A DNA stretch of 64,000 nucleotides from CAJQQK01 sp049116495 (lineage in GTDB: Bacteria; Pseudomonadota; Alphaproteobacteria; Rhizobiales; Hyphomicrobiaceae), in assembly GCA_049116495.1 (NCBI GenBank), contig JAGDYV010000026.1, positions 1 to 64,000 of the forward strand. Direction: 5' to 3'. Numbering within the stretch: position 1 is the first letter of the stretch; each line of letters starts with the position of its first letter. The notes beneath the pieces were generated by a model, which saw nothing but the letters and a program-made list of their open reading frames with translations, was not told where the DNA came from and made no database searches. Shown one piece after another: positions 27,840 through 36,624 of the stretch. The position numbers and the translations under genes were made by a program.

Positions 27840-28091
27840 GCTGGCATCGAGAAAGCTGGACGCGCCACTTCGAAGCTAAACTTAGCTTGATCGAGGCCTC
27901 ATTTCGGGCAGCTGTACCAAGCACAACGCATGCCCTGAGCCCTTCGGCTCCCTCACTCATTTGGCGAGCCCTTGGGTTTGATATCTCGTTGTTGCTGTTG
28001 CGTCCAATCTCCTTTCATTTCTAGCCATAGACACTGAGCCTTCCCCTTGTAACTTTCATTTACCCGAATCTCCGAAGCTGAGAGATGCGGT

Positions 28092-28158
28092 GACGGGCGG
28101 GCGTTCGTCCTTCCCCTGGGTCCATGAGCCCGGCTCCGAGCATGGGACCCCGCCCGTC
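28092..28158 (+). ncRNA. Candidate IS110 bridge-RNA stem-loop
   Basis: GACGGGCG (28092-28099) pairs with CGCCCGTC (28151-28158). Inside, GGGTCCATG (28118-28126) pairs with CATGGGACCC (28141-28150) with one bulged G, leaving an asymmetric internal loop of 18 nt and a 14-nt terminal loop. It lies about 70 nt upstream of the IS110 transposase, where this family encodes the bridge RNA that recognises target and donor DNA. Loop specificity was not matched to flanking sequence. Confidence 0.35.
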
Positions 28159-28224
28159 GTTCCATCGAACCCGAACAGTCGCCGGGGCCGCAAGGTGAGC
28201 CCGATTAGGCAAGGACGGGATGCA

Positions 28225-29169
28225 ATGGACAAGATCACCGTGGGTATCGATGTGTCGAGAGATCAGCTTGATGTCGCGATACATCCGAGTGGAGAGTTCT
28301 TCTGCGTTAACCGGGACGCCACTGGCGTCAAATCGTTGTGTGCACAGATGGCCAAAGTAAACCCGGACATCATAGTTCTCGAAGCAACCGGCGGATATGA
28401 ATCTATCGCTGCAGGCACTTCGTCCGCCGCCGGCTTTGTGGTGGCAATCGTCAATCCTGTTCAGGTACGTGCCTTTGCCAAAGCGCTTGGCGAGCGCGCC
28501 AAAACCGATCCAATCGATGCGCGTGTGATTGCTCATTTCGCAGCCGCTACAGGTGTTAAGCCACGCACCATGCCAGATCAGGCAACACAGCAACTGGGTG
28601 ACCTAGTCTCACGCCGCCGGCAGGTTATTGAGATGTTGGGTGCCGAGCAGAACCGACTGGAACGGGCTGATCCACCAATAAAAAAGAGTATTGTCCGGCT
28701 GATCAAAGCCCTGAAGAAAGAGCTGGAGTGGATCGACGGTCAGATCGACAAGGCTGTTTGCGCTTCACCAATCTGGACTGCCAGAGAGGAACTGCTGTCG
28801 TCCGTTCCTGGCATCGGCCCGGCAATCTCGCGGACGCTAATCGCCGAACTGCCTGAGCTCGGACAATTGAACCGAAAGCAGATTGGAGCGCTCGCTGGCT
28901 TGGCCCCTTTCACGCGCCAATCCGGCAAATGGAAAGGTAAGAGCTTTATCGGTGGCGGCAGACCCAGTGTGCGTTCGGCACTGTTCATGGGTGCACTGGT
29001 CGCCAAGCAACACAATCCTGTTCTCAAAGCATTCTTCGATCGATTGGTCGACGCTGGTAAACCGCGCATGGTTGCTGTCATTGCCGTCGCCAGGAAACTG
29101 CTGACAATTCTCAATGCGATGGTTCGTGATGACATCCCCTGGCAGGGGACAGCTGTGGCTGCTTCCTAG
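28225..29169 (+). CDS. IS110-family transposase (DEDD recombinase)
   Basis: The N-terminal RuvC-like domain starts KITVGIDVSRDQLDVAIHPS and includes VLEATGGYE and the KTDPIDARVIAHFA motif, giving the DEDD metal-binding set. The C-terminal transposase domain has VPGIGPAISRTLIAELPELG, LAGLAPFTRQSGKWKGK and RPSVRSALFMGA with the serine region typical of IS110. AAGGA precedes ATG 28225. The 5' non-coding stretch is long enough to be the bridge-RNA end. The element has no evident inverted repeats, as expected, so exact ends are not assigned. Confidence 0.9.
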   Translation: MDKITVGIDVSRDQLDVAIHPSGEFFCVNRDATGVKSLCAQMAKVNPDIIVLEATGGYESIAAGTSSAAGFVVAIVNPVQVRAFAKALGERAKTDPIDARVIAHFAAATGVKPRTMPDQATQQLGDLVSRRRQVIEMLGAEQNRLERADPPIKKSIVRLIKALKKELEWIDGQIDKAVCASPIWTAREELLSSVPGIGPAISRTLIAELPELGQLNRKQIGALAGLAPFTRQSGKWKGKSFIGGGRPSVRSALFMGALVAKQHNPVLKAFFDRLVDAGKPRMVAVIAVARKLLTILNAMVRDDIPWQGTAVAAS

Positions 29170-30200
29170 CATCTTCTCGGAGCCGCAGCTCGGTCGCCCT
29201 CACCCAAAAAGGGGGCGACCGAATGCGATGGAGAGATGATGCGGGCCATCTTCTTGGTGAGTAGTAAAGGGAGCTTTTTGTTGTGCGAAAACGCTTGAAA
29301 TCCAAGACAGTCGCTCGGAGCCGCCGTCGTCCTTGCCCCGCCTCCGGGGCGACGGCGGTCGGAGAGGGGTGGGCGGGCCATCCCCTTGGTGGGTCCTGAG
29401 TTGCCTTGTCGAACAGATACCGGTGTGGCGCCACCGAGGCTCGAATGAGGGCCCACATGATTGTAATCGTGACGCCAACGCTTGAGCGCTCGACGCGCGT
29501 CGTCAAGCGTGTCGAAGACCTCTTCGTTTAACAACTCATCGCGCAATCGTCCGTTAAACGCTTCTATGAACGCATTTTGTTGTGGCTTGCCAGGCTCGAT
29601 GTAGTGCCAAGCCACGCCTGTCTTGTTTTGCCACTTGAGGATCGCGCCGCTGGTGAGTTCCGTGCCATTATCGCTAACAATGGTCTGAGGGCGACCGCAA
29701 CGATCGATGAGAGCATCAAGTTCACGTGCCACGCGCACGCCTGATAGCGACGTGTCAGCGATCAAACCGAGACACTCCTTCGTATAGTCATCAATGACCG
29801 CAAGGATACGGAAGCGACGTCCGATACCGAATACGTCCGAAACGAAGTCGAGGCTCCAACGAGTATTGGGTCCGGACGGCAGCGGGATCGGTGCACGCGT
29901 ACCCCGAGCACGCTTGCGCCCACGCCGGCGCTTGACCTGCAATCGTTCTTCGCTGTAGAGCCGACGCAGCTTTTTGTGGTTCATTTTGATCCCTTCGCGT
30001 TCCAGCATGAGACCGACGCGACGATACCCAAACCGGCGCCGTTTGCTCGCAATCTCGCGCATACGAGTGCGGATCTCAGGGTGGTCTAGCACGCGTTCGC
30101 GACGCACCGTCTTTGGGTCGACACCGACAAGTCGGCAGGCTCTGCGTTGCGAAATGTCATGCGCTTCAATCGCACGCAGAGCTGCCGCACGCCGCTCCAT
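29166..30200 (-). CDS. IS3-family transposase OrfB, with C-terminal read-out
   Basis: A DDE integrase core is present: Asp in RWSLDFVSDVF, Asp in TIVSDNGTELTS and Glu in QNAFIEAFNGRLRDELLN, preceded by the HTH_21 region RRFGYRRVGLMLEREGIKMN. The true domain ends near HSSLGGATPVSV. The last about 100 residues are low-complexity and Arg/Pro-rich, and seem to be flanking DNA read past the element end. Its stop overlaps the end of the IS110 gene in opposite orientation. It lies out of frame with OrfA and would be made by frameshifting, as in other IS3 elements. Confidence 0.88.
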   Translation of the reverse strand: MERRAAALRAIEAHDISQRRACRLVGVDPKTVRRERVLDHPEIRTRMREIASKRRRFGYRRVGLMLEREGIKMNHKKLRRLYSEERLQVKRRRGRKRARGTRAPIPLPSGPNTRWSLDFVSDVFGIGRRFRILAVIDDYTKECLGLIADTSLSGVRVARELDALIDRCGRPQTIVSDNGTELTSGAILKWQNKTGVAWHYIEPGKPQQNAFIEAFNGRLRDELLNEEVFDTLDDARRALKRWRHDYNHVGPHSSLGGATPVSVRQGNSGPTKGMARPPLSDRRRPGGGARTTAAPSDCLGFQAFSHNKKLPLLLTKKMARIISPSHSVAPFLGEGDRAAAPRRC

Positions 30201-30208
30201 CGGCGTCG

Positions 30209-30472
30209 TCAGTTCTTTCCCAGAAGGTCTTTCAGCACCACGTTGTCCAGCATCGCGTCGGCCAACAGGCGTTTGAGGCGGGCATTCTCCGTCTCAAGCG
30301 TCTTCAGCTTTTTGGCGTCTGACACCTGCAATCCGCCAAACCTAGCTTTCCGTTTGTAAAACGTGCCTTCGCTGACACCGTGCCGGCGGCAAACCTCAGC
30401 CGTCGCCATACCGCGTTCCTGTTCAGCCAAAATTGCGATGATCTGCTCTTCCGTGAACCGTGACTTCCTCAT
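30209..30472 (-). CDS. IS3-family transposase OrfA
   Basis: About 87 residues: HTH_8 region RFTEEQIIAILAEQERGMAT followed by EVCRRHGVSEGTFYKRKARF and a leucine-zipper (LKTLETENARLKRLLADAML). AAGGAG lies 6 nt before ATG 30472. It ends in LLGKN near a GGAAAG stretch that could serve for frameshifting into OrfB. Terminal inverted repeats could not be identified with confidence. Confidence 0.9.
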   Translation of the reverse strand: MRKSRFTEEQIIAILAEQERGMATAEVCRRHGVSEGTFYKRKARFGGLQVSDAKKLKTLETENARLKRLLADAMLDNVVLKDLLGKN

Positions 30473-30499
30473 ATCCGTCTCCTTGAGTGACGGACTCAC

Positions 30500-31506
30500 C
30501 TTTCAAATGAGGGACCAATCGGGGCTCAGGGCAGCGATGTTACCTCGAAACGTATTGCGTTAGACATGCTATCGCTAATTAATCAACCTAGCGAACGATT
30601 GGCATCGGAGGTTTCGCGTCGAATTTCCACGTTTCAACGCCGCATCGGCGCTTAGATTATTGCCTTCAAATTTTTCAACCACGGTTTGAGGTGGAGCATA
30701 CTGCCTGTAGAGCTTCCCGTCCGCGAGAGCTGACAATAATGTTTTTGTGCTCTTGTTTTGGTCGCATGAAACGCGCGAAATGTACCATTTGTAATTGCAG
30801 CGTAATTTGTTTGTCTTCCAGTTTAGTTCCTGCCGTCATGCCGAAACCTGTGCTTAAGTTGGCCCTAGAGCGTGTGACTATAAAACCACTCGCCCTCGGA
30901 CGATCCGCTCGCGGCAAATGACGCAAATGGCCCATCGCGTCAGCGCCTCGGATATCAACGAGCGCCGTACTCCGAAAGCCGACAGTCAAGCCGTCTTCAG
31001 ATCAACCCGACCAAATCACGCAGCAATGGTCCGCTATTAGGAGAGCTGCGGTCGAGGAGCTTTGCAAGAGGCGGTAGTGAGTTTGGTTGAGGCCGATGTC
31101 GGCTTCTCTGCAGAGCCGAATAGCCAACTCCGCGCCCTACTAATTTTCCAGAAGATACATTATCACTTCATCACATTGCCGAGTCAGAATAGTCGGTTAG
31201 CGGCCTCCTTCCCAGCTGCGCTCATTCAGAGCATCGGCTCATTCCTGGCTATCTCAGCGATCGGCTGCCCGCACCTATTGCCTTTCATCTCTTCTGATCT
31301 GACCCCGCTTGAGCGGTCTTTCTGATGATGCCGAGCGTGCGCCGGCGCGCGTGCGCTTCAAGGGCTTCGCCCTCGGCTTTCGGCTTCGCCGGCCGCCTCC
31401 CCCGGATCGCGTCCGGGGTCGGCTCCGCGGCCGCTTTCACCCCGTCGCCTCGCTTTCGGCATCGAGACCGCCTCCCGCGGGCTCAAGTCAAAACGAGGAG
31501 ACGAAC
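30500..31506. other. Gene-poor stretch between IS3 element and ArdC fragment
   Basis: About 1 kb without a gene I can support. Open frames near 30691-30921 and 31062-31325 show no domain and atypical composition. The last 150 bases are very GC-rich and resemble the leader found before ardC-type genes on alphaproteobacterial plasmids. Confidence 0.4.
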
Positions 31507-31662
31507 ATGACTGCAAAATCACGAACACCCAAACCCCGCCGCGACATCCATACGGAAATCACCAATCAGCTCATCACGGCCATCGAAGCCGATCCCGGCA
31601 AACCGTCACTGCCCTGGCGCCGGTCTTCCGCGTCTTGGCAACGATTAAAAAAGTCCTCATAA
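31507..31662 (+). pseudogene. N-terminal fragment of ArdC-type antirestriction protein
   Basis: The first about 37 residues (MTAKSRTPKPRRDIHTEITN, then QLITAIEADPGKPSLPWRRS) match the start of the ArdC N-terminal ssDNA-binding domain found on conjugative plasmids. The frame then runs into unrelated sequence (SASWQRLKKSS) and stops. GAGGAG lies just before the ATG. The metallopeptidase half is absent, so this is a remnant of a plasmid or ICE. Confidence 0.75.
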
Positions 31663-32068
31663 GTAATCGTTGGCGCCCGAGTTGCCGGGTCCAGAAGATC
31701 GTGGATGATCTCCAGCCATGCGCTGTTCACTTTGTGACCGAGCCGTGGTAGCCGACCACACTCATCACTGGGATATAAAGCACCGACACCAGAAGTCTTT
31801 GTGCCAAGCCGCGCTGCGTGCCCGTCTCCGCCCTATAGGTCGGCTCCGACGGCCCCGCTCGATCTAGCCACAAGGCTAACTCTCAACTAACATTCAAACT
31901 GGACCACCCGATGGGGGACGATCACAACTACCGAACAGTGCCTTAGTCTTCCTGAACGATGTCCGTATATAGGTCCATCCTGATGATTCGAGAATACTCC
32001 AATTGCACAGATCGTTCTCGAGTTGATGATGGAGTTAGACCTATTTTCCAGTTACTAGGAGTTTGTCA
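31663..32068. other. Remnant-bearing stretch before membrane protein gene
   Basis: On the minus strand, about 31602-31757 encodes an uninterrupted peptide including KVNSAWLEIIHDLLDPATRA and TYEDFFNRCQDAEDR that looks like a protein fragment joined to the ArdC remnant. I do not recognise the family. The remaining bases up to 32068 hold no gene. An AGGAG at 32057-32061 serves the next gene. Confidence 0.3.
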
Positions 32069-34273
32069 GTGAGCGTATTCTTATTTACAGCAATTGTGAC
32101 TTTCTTAATTTTTTACTGGATAGCGTTCTGGCAGTTTGACGCTCGTGAACGCATCGAAATTCCGCCAGAGGAACATCGTCCAGAGAGTTCAATCAGTCGA
32201 ACAATATTCAAAACATTGTCGTCCATTTCCCTCGGTCTCGTAATTTTATTGCTAGTTTATGCGGCAGCCGTCGGGCTTCAACCGCCATATGGAGTTCAAG
32301 TATTTATTTCAGAGCTTATTTTTGGAAAAATTTCCGCTTCAGTTTTGCTTGGAGTTGTATTTGGACTGCTTTTCTCTACGTTCACATATGAGGTTTTCAT
32401 TAGCGAGCCGGGGGAAGTACTTACCACGACGGGAAAGATCACTCTTGGTGCGCTGGTCGCACTATTTGTTCTTGGCGTCGGCGCTCAAGGGCTTATTGAT
32501 TCTTGGACCGGGCGGTTGACAAAGCTCTCATTCGGCGGCGCAGCTGTTGAGCTGGCGCCTAGGGAGACGCCAGGGGCAAAAAGGGAACAGGCTCAGGAGC
32601 GGATTGGCTCGGCTGGAGGAAAATCGGCGAACGACCCGTACAAGGCCGGAAGCTCTCATGGCCTAACATTTATATCGATCACGTCGGCATTGATCGAGCG
32701 GGATTGCGCATACTACCTACATATTGCGCGCGTGAGGGCGGGTCTCGAGCCAACACCTTACAAGCCTTCGAAGTATGATCCATGTGGCTTTGAACGAGGC
32801 TTTTACTTTGGGGCCGACCCTGCAGCAAAAGGCCACTCAACAACTAAGAGCCGTATTGAAGGCCTGCGCGGTATGCAATTTGCGCGAAGAACTGCAAAGT
32901 TTCTGACTGAGCCTCTGGCAAAGTGCTTACTTCATCTGAACGCCTACAGCTGGGACAATGGATTTACAACGTCAGTTCTCACTCCACTCGTGTCACCGCT
33001 TTTCGAGTTGGTCCGAGCGGACCCGTTGGCTATCGAGTCGCATTTCAAGGCGGAGCTTTCCGACACATTCGCCAGGCAAGCGATCAGACTTGTCCAGCGT
33101 GTAAAAGCACTCTTCCGTGACGTTGGGACTGAGAGAGCTAAGCTTAGCTTCTCTGGAGAAATCACAAAAGTGCAGCTCGACAAGATTGTGGTTTCGTGTG
33201 CGGGCATCATTGAACTTCGGTGCGTAAGTGCGAACCAAGTCTCAAAGAAGACGGAAGATGTCGTGCGCAAGCTTCTATTGAAGTCGGTTGAAAATCTGCG
33301 CCGTAGCTGCCGCGACGCAACTAACAATTTCAAAAGAGTGATTACAACTGGCATTTCGAAATGGTTGAACGACGGTTCATTCTACGACAGACCATATTTT
33401 CCGATCATATTGGCTGGTCTGGCGTATCAAACAGGCGAAAGATGGTTGGCGATCAAGCTTCTTCATGACTGGGTCGAAAACCGGAAGAACAAGAAAAATG
33501 ATCCAATCCTCGACGGTTGGTTTTCTGCACGTGTCAATAACACAATCATTGTTTTCCTTCAGGGCATGTACGGCGATCGGGTTGAAGATGTGCCCCTCTT
33601 AGTGCGAAGTTATTGGATTGACCGTCTTCAAACATACATTGAATCGTTAGAGCAGAATTTTCAATTGGGTGACATATTGATTGGCGATCGCCATGGCGAC
33701 AACTTAAATGACTTCAAAAGTGCAGCGTTTTCCCGACTACCAACAGACAAGCACGCTTGCACATACTATCATCGCGACGACAATGACTGGGAAAAATCTC
33801 GAATTGATGAAGCCACTTTCAAGCGACTTTACTACAGCTATTTGAGTTCGGTTTTAGACTTGTCGCAACAGATGATGCTACATCAATACTACGGCAGCAA
33901 GTACCTACCATTTGTACGCAAACACTTGGAGAACCTACTCCGAGCAGATCTATCGTGTATCGAAGCTCGGCGAAAAAAGTATATCCGTGCTCAAGTCCTT
34001 GGTGCATACGGTTACATGCAATTGCGCGAACATGACGTGTTAGGCCGACTTAGGACTTCTGACGTTGGCAAACAATCTTTGCAAAACGGGCTTCGCGCGG
34101 TGGACCTTGGTCTAAGACTGGTAGCCGTTGAAGCGGACTCCCACATTCATGCGAGTGCAAATAACAAAGACCTTTCAGAACGCCTTAGAGTTACGACTGA
34201 GATTTCTGCGTTATCAAGCCTGTTGCATCTTCAAGGACTTCTGCGACGACGACTGAACGCGCTGTCAAACTGA
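32069..34273 (+). CDS. Large membrane protein of unknown family
   Basis: About 734 residues. GTG 32069 has AGGAG 7 nt upstream, and the in-frame TTG at 32063 is too close to that site. Four hydrophobic segments lie in the first 150 residues (FLFTAIVTFLIFYWIAFW; ISLGLVILLLVYAAAVGL; ASVLLGVVFGLLFSTFTYEV; ITLGALVALFVLGVGAQGLI). They are followed by a large soluble, helical, basic/acidic domain, probably cytoplasmic. No motif or family is recognised. The gene is AT-richer than its neighbours and stands alone between mobile-element debris, so it is probably acquired cargo. It ends at a strong inverted-repeat terminator. Confidence 0.7.
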   Translation: MSVFLFTAIVTFLIFYWIAFWQFDARERIEIPPEEHRPESSISRTIFKTLSSISLGLVILLLVYAAAVGLQPPYGVQVFISELIFGKISASVLLGVVFGLLFSTFTYEVFISEPGEVLTTTGKITLGALVALFVLGVGAQGLIDSWTGRLTKLSFGGAAVELAPRETPGAKREQAQERIGSAGGKSANDPYKAGSSHGLTFISITSALIERDCAYYLHIARVRAGLEPTPYKPSKYDPCGFERGFYFGADPAAKGHSTTKSRIEGLRGMQFARRTAKFLTEPLAKCLLHLNAYSWDNGFTTSVLTPLVSPLFELVRADPLAIESHFKAELSDTFARQAIRLVQRVKALFRDVGTERAKLSFSGEITKVQLDKIVVSCAGIIELRCVSANQVSKKTEDVVRKLLLKSVENLRRSCRDATNNFKRVITTGISKWLNDGSFYDRPYFPIILAGLAYQTGERWLAIKLLHDWVENRKNKKNDPILDGWFSARVNNTIIVFLQGMYGDRVEDVPLLVRSYWIDRLQTYIESLEQNFQLGDILIGDRHGDNLNDFKSAAFSRLPTDKHACTYYHRDDNDWEKSRIDEATFKRLYYSYLSSVLDLSQQMMLHQYYGSKYLPFVRKHLENLLRADLSCIEARRKKYIRAQVLGAYGYMQLREHDVLGRLRTSDVGKQSLQNGLRAVDLGLRLVAVEADSHIHASANNKDLSERLRVTTEISALSSLLHLQGLLRRRLNALSN

Positions 34274-34295
34274 TGTGTAAGCGCCCAAACTTGAT

Positions 34296-34347
34296 AAGGA
34301 CCAACGACTGCGCCTCTAACATCCAGCTGCGGCGCAGTCGTTTCCTT
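34296..34347. terminator. Bidirectional intrinsic terminator-like inverted repeat
   Basis: AACGACTGCGCC (34303-34314) pairs perfectly with GGCGCAGTCGTT (34331-34342) around a 16-nt loop. AAGGA and TCCTT extend the stem after a small bulge. It lies between the convergent membrane-protein gene and the small peptide gene, so it can end both transcripts. Confidence 0.7.
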
Positions 34348-34450
34348 AAGGAACATCAACGAAGGTTGGTGCCGGTGCCGCCTGACTGACACTAACAAAC
34401 GTGAACATCATCAGACAGGCGGCAAGATACACTTTCTCAAGTCTAGTCAT
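34346..34450 (-). CDS. 34-residue candidate exported peptide
   Basis: The frame begins MTRLEKVYLAACLMMFTFVS and continues VSQAAPAPTFVDVP. It is a near-ideal Sec signal peptide (basic start, hydrophobic core, SQA-A cleavage site) followed by only about 10 residues. GAGG lies 6 nt before ATG 34450. The stop lies inside the terminator stem. Whether the product is a secreted peptide, a small membrane protein or the start of a truncated gene cannot be decided. Confidence 0.4.
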   Translation of the reverse strand: MTRLEKVYLAACLMMFTFVSVSQAAPAPTFVDVP

Positions 34451-34751
34451 CTCTCACCTCATTACATCTCTGAGTTATATCCTTAGCAACGATCATCACT
34501 AAGTAAAGATCATATAACAATAGCTAAGCTGAACGCAAGATGAAGAGCACACACGAATTGACAGCAACTACTTGCAGCAGAAATCCCTGAGTTGCTTCAG
34601 CCGATATAGCAGGAAACAGGCCATATTGTGGTGGATCTCCGGAAAAATTGAACGACCTGCACAGCACAATGTTCCTACTTCGTTCGAACAAAGGTGCCTA
34701 GCCATCACCGAAATTCGAAGCCTGTTGAAGCTGTTGCTTAATTGTATCAGC

Positions 34752-34847
34752 TACCCGACAGCGACGTGTCAGCAGTTTGGCCAAGACATTCCTTTGTGTA
34801 GTCGTCAATCACCGCCAGGATGCGGAATCGGCGCCCATCGCCGAACC
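34752..34847 (-). pseudogene. Internal fragment of an IS3-family OrfB
   Basis: The minus strand encodes FGDGRRFRILAVIDDYTKEC then LGQTADTSLSG, matching the integrase core of the OrfB at 29166-30200 (GRRFRILAVIDDYTKECLGL) but with differences. Only about 32 codons remain, joined directly and out of frame to the IS110 fragment. Confidence 0.8.
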
Positions 34848-35206
34848 CACACGAAGGTGAGTTCGCCAGCACGCAACAGCCTTGTCAATGTCGTTGCATC
34901 GCGCGTGTCATTCTTTACCCGGTCACCCGGCTTCCGAGGTGTTAGAGATGGCGCGCAAATGTGGCAAGTAAGCTCCAGCTCGTTCAGTTGGCGTTGGATA
35001 TTATACCCGCACGAACCGGCTTCATAGACAAACTCGAGGATCCCGTGGCGCCGAGAAAGTCGGCGTGCCAACTTCGCAATGGCAACGGATGAATTCTCTA
35101 TACTCCCCAGGCTGCGTACTTCTCCCATCCGGCCAGGCTCTGCAACACCGATTGCAATCTTGTCCTTGTGCACATCTAACCCGACGTAAGCGTTCAACTC
35201 AGACAC
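34848..35206 (-). pseudogene. N-terminal fragment of an IS110-family transposase
   Basis: A GTG start with a perfect AAGGAG site begins SELNAYVGLDVHKDKIAIG, followed by FVYEAGSCGY and KNDTRDATTLTRLLRAGELT, the RuvC-like half of an IS110 DEDD transposase. It is cut at about residue 118 by the IS3 fragment. The IS2-type element at 35222 is inserted just upstream of its ribosome site. Confidence 0.85.
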
Positions 35207-35289
35207 TAGCTTCTCCTTTGCTGGACTGGCCCCCGTTTTCACCGGACACCCTGGCATGAGCCAGAGGGCTTAGGGATATCCCTAGGCAT

Positions 35290-35688
35290 ATGCTTATGTC
35301 GAACGACGAATATCAGCGGATCGAGGTGATCACAGGCACCATGCGCCGCCGACGGTGGAGCACCAAGGAGAAGCTGCGCATCATCGAGGAAAGCTACCAA
35401 TCGGGGACAACCGTCTCCGAGGTCGCACGCCGCCATGGCGTTGCGGCGAATCTGTTGTTTCGCTGGCGCAAGCTGTTGGCGGATGGGGGAGCAGCGGCGG
35501 TGAAATCTGACGAAGACGTGGTCGGCGCATCCGAGCTCAAAAAGCTCGAAGCACGTGTACGCGAGCTTGAACGCCTGCTCGGGCGCAAAACAATGGAAGT
35601 TGAGATCCTGAAAGAGGCACTCGACAACGCCCGGTCAAAAAAACCGACCTTGCTGTCTTACTCGCCCGCAAAGGGAGATGGCCGGTGA
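35290..35688 (+). CDS. IS2-type transposase OrfA
   Basis: 132 residues with the HTH_8 region RWSTKEKLRIIEESYQSGTT then SEVARRHGVAANLLFRWRKL and a zipper (LKKLEARVRELERLLGRKTM) as in IS2-group OrfA. A second ATG at 35296 is also possible. Its stop overlaps the GTG start of OrfB (GTGA). Confidence 0.88.
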   Translation: MLMSNDEYQRIEVITGTMRRRRWSTKEKLRIIEESYQSGTTVSEVARRHGVAANLLFRWRKLLADGGAAAVKSDEDVVGASELKKLEARVRELERLLGRKTMEVEILKEALDNARSKKPTLLSYSPAKGDGR

Positions 35689-36509
35689 AGACGATCGCCA
35701 CGACGTTGAGTGTTGCCCGCTCCCATCTCAATGAGCGGTTGCGAGGAAACTCTGAGCCGCATCCGAAGCCCTACTTAGCGAAGGATGCGGCGGTGGTGCA
35801 GCGCATTCGGGAGCTGGTGGCAGCGCGACCCACCTATGGCTACCGGCGCATCACCGCCTTGCTCAATCGCGACTTGGCCCGTGAATTGAAACCACCGATC
35901 AACCACAAGCGCGTCTATCGGCTCATGAAGCAGCACAGTCTTCTGTTGGAGCGTCATACCGCCAAGCGGCCAGGTCGTGTGCACGACGGAAAGGTCATCA
36001 TGATGCGTTCGAACGTGCGCTGGTGTTCCGACGCGCTTGAGTTCACATGCTGGAACGGCGAGATCGTGCGCTTCGCCTTCGCGATAGATGCCCACGACCG
36101 AGAGATCATCGCGTGGCGTGCCGTTTTCGTCGGCGGCATCTCTGGCGACATGGTTCGCGACATGATGCTGGAAGCTGTCGAAACACGCTTCGGTGCGTTG
36201 CGCGCGCCGCATACGATCGAGTGGCTCTCCGACAACGGCAGCGCCTATACCGCGAAAGAAACACGGACCTTTGCGCACGCTGTCAATCTGCTGCCATGCT
36301 TCACGCCGGTTGCCAGCCCCGAGAGCAACGGTATCTCGGAGGCGTTTGTGAAAACCTTCAAGCGCGACTACGTCAGGGTGCACCCGCTCCCTGACGCAAA
36401 AACCGCACTTTCATTGATCGCCGGATGGGTCGAGGGCTATAACGAGATCCATCCACATTCAGGGCTCAAGATGCGCTCGCCCCGCGAGCACAGAAGAGCC
36501 CAATCATGA
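35685..36509 (+). CDS. IS2-type transposase OrfB
   Basis: 274 residues with HTH_21 (RELVAARPTYGYRRITALLN) and a DDE core: Asp in VRWCSDALEFTCWNG, Asp in EWLSDNGSAYTA and Glu in ESNGISEAFVKTFKRDYV. It ends in HPHSGLKMRSPREH, a normal IS2-group C-terminus. It looks intact. Confidence 0.9.
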   Translation: MKTIATTLSVARSHLNERLRGNSEPHPKPYLAKDAAVVQRIRELVAARPTYGYRRITALLNRDLARELKPPINHKRVYRLMKQHSLLLERHTAKRPGRVHDGKVIMMRSNVRWCSDALEFTCWNGEIVRFAFAIDAHDREIIAWRAVFVGGISGDMVRDMMLEAVETRFGALRAPHTIEWLSDNGSAYTAKETRTFAHAVNLLPCFTPVASPESNGISEAFVKTFKRDYVRVHPLPDAKTALSLIAGWVEGYNEIHPHSGLKMRSPREHRRAQS

Positions 36510-36624
36510 TGCCAGGGTGTCCGGTCCGACAGGGGCAACTCCACTCGACCAGCCCCCCCGGCAACTGACACCTAGCCTGTTCTGTCCAAGTAGCCCGACG
36601 CAGTACAGCCGACACGTTAGAAAG

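Larger units (their letters stand above)
35222..36543 (+). mobile_element. IS3-family element, IS2 subgroup
   Basis: The 1322-bp element has imperfect inverted repeats: the left end starts TGGACTGGCCCCCG and the right end (reverse complement) TGGAGTTGCCCCTG, and both then contain ACCGGACACCCTGGCAT. It encodes overlapping OrfA and OrfB. The flanking bases (TTTGC, CTCGA) are not duplicated, so the insertion has been rearranged or the duplication lost. Confidence 0.88.

Noticed and set aside
29166..30520. Terminal inverted repeats for the IS3 element
   Set aside because: Only a weak resemblance was found between sequence near 29385 and near 30510. It is not good enough to set element ends.
30691..31325. 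Two open frames between the IS3 element and the ArdC fragment
   Set aside because: There is no ribosome site, recognisable domain or protein-like composition.
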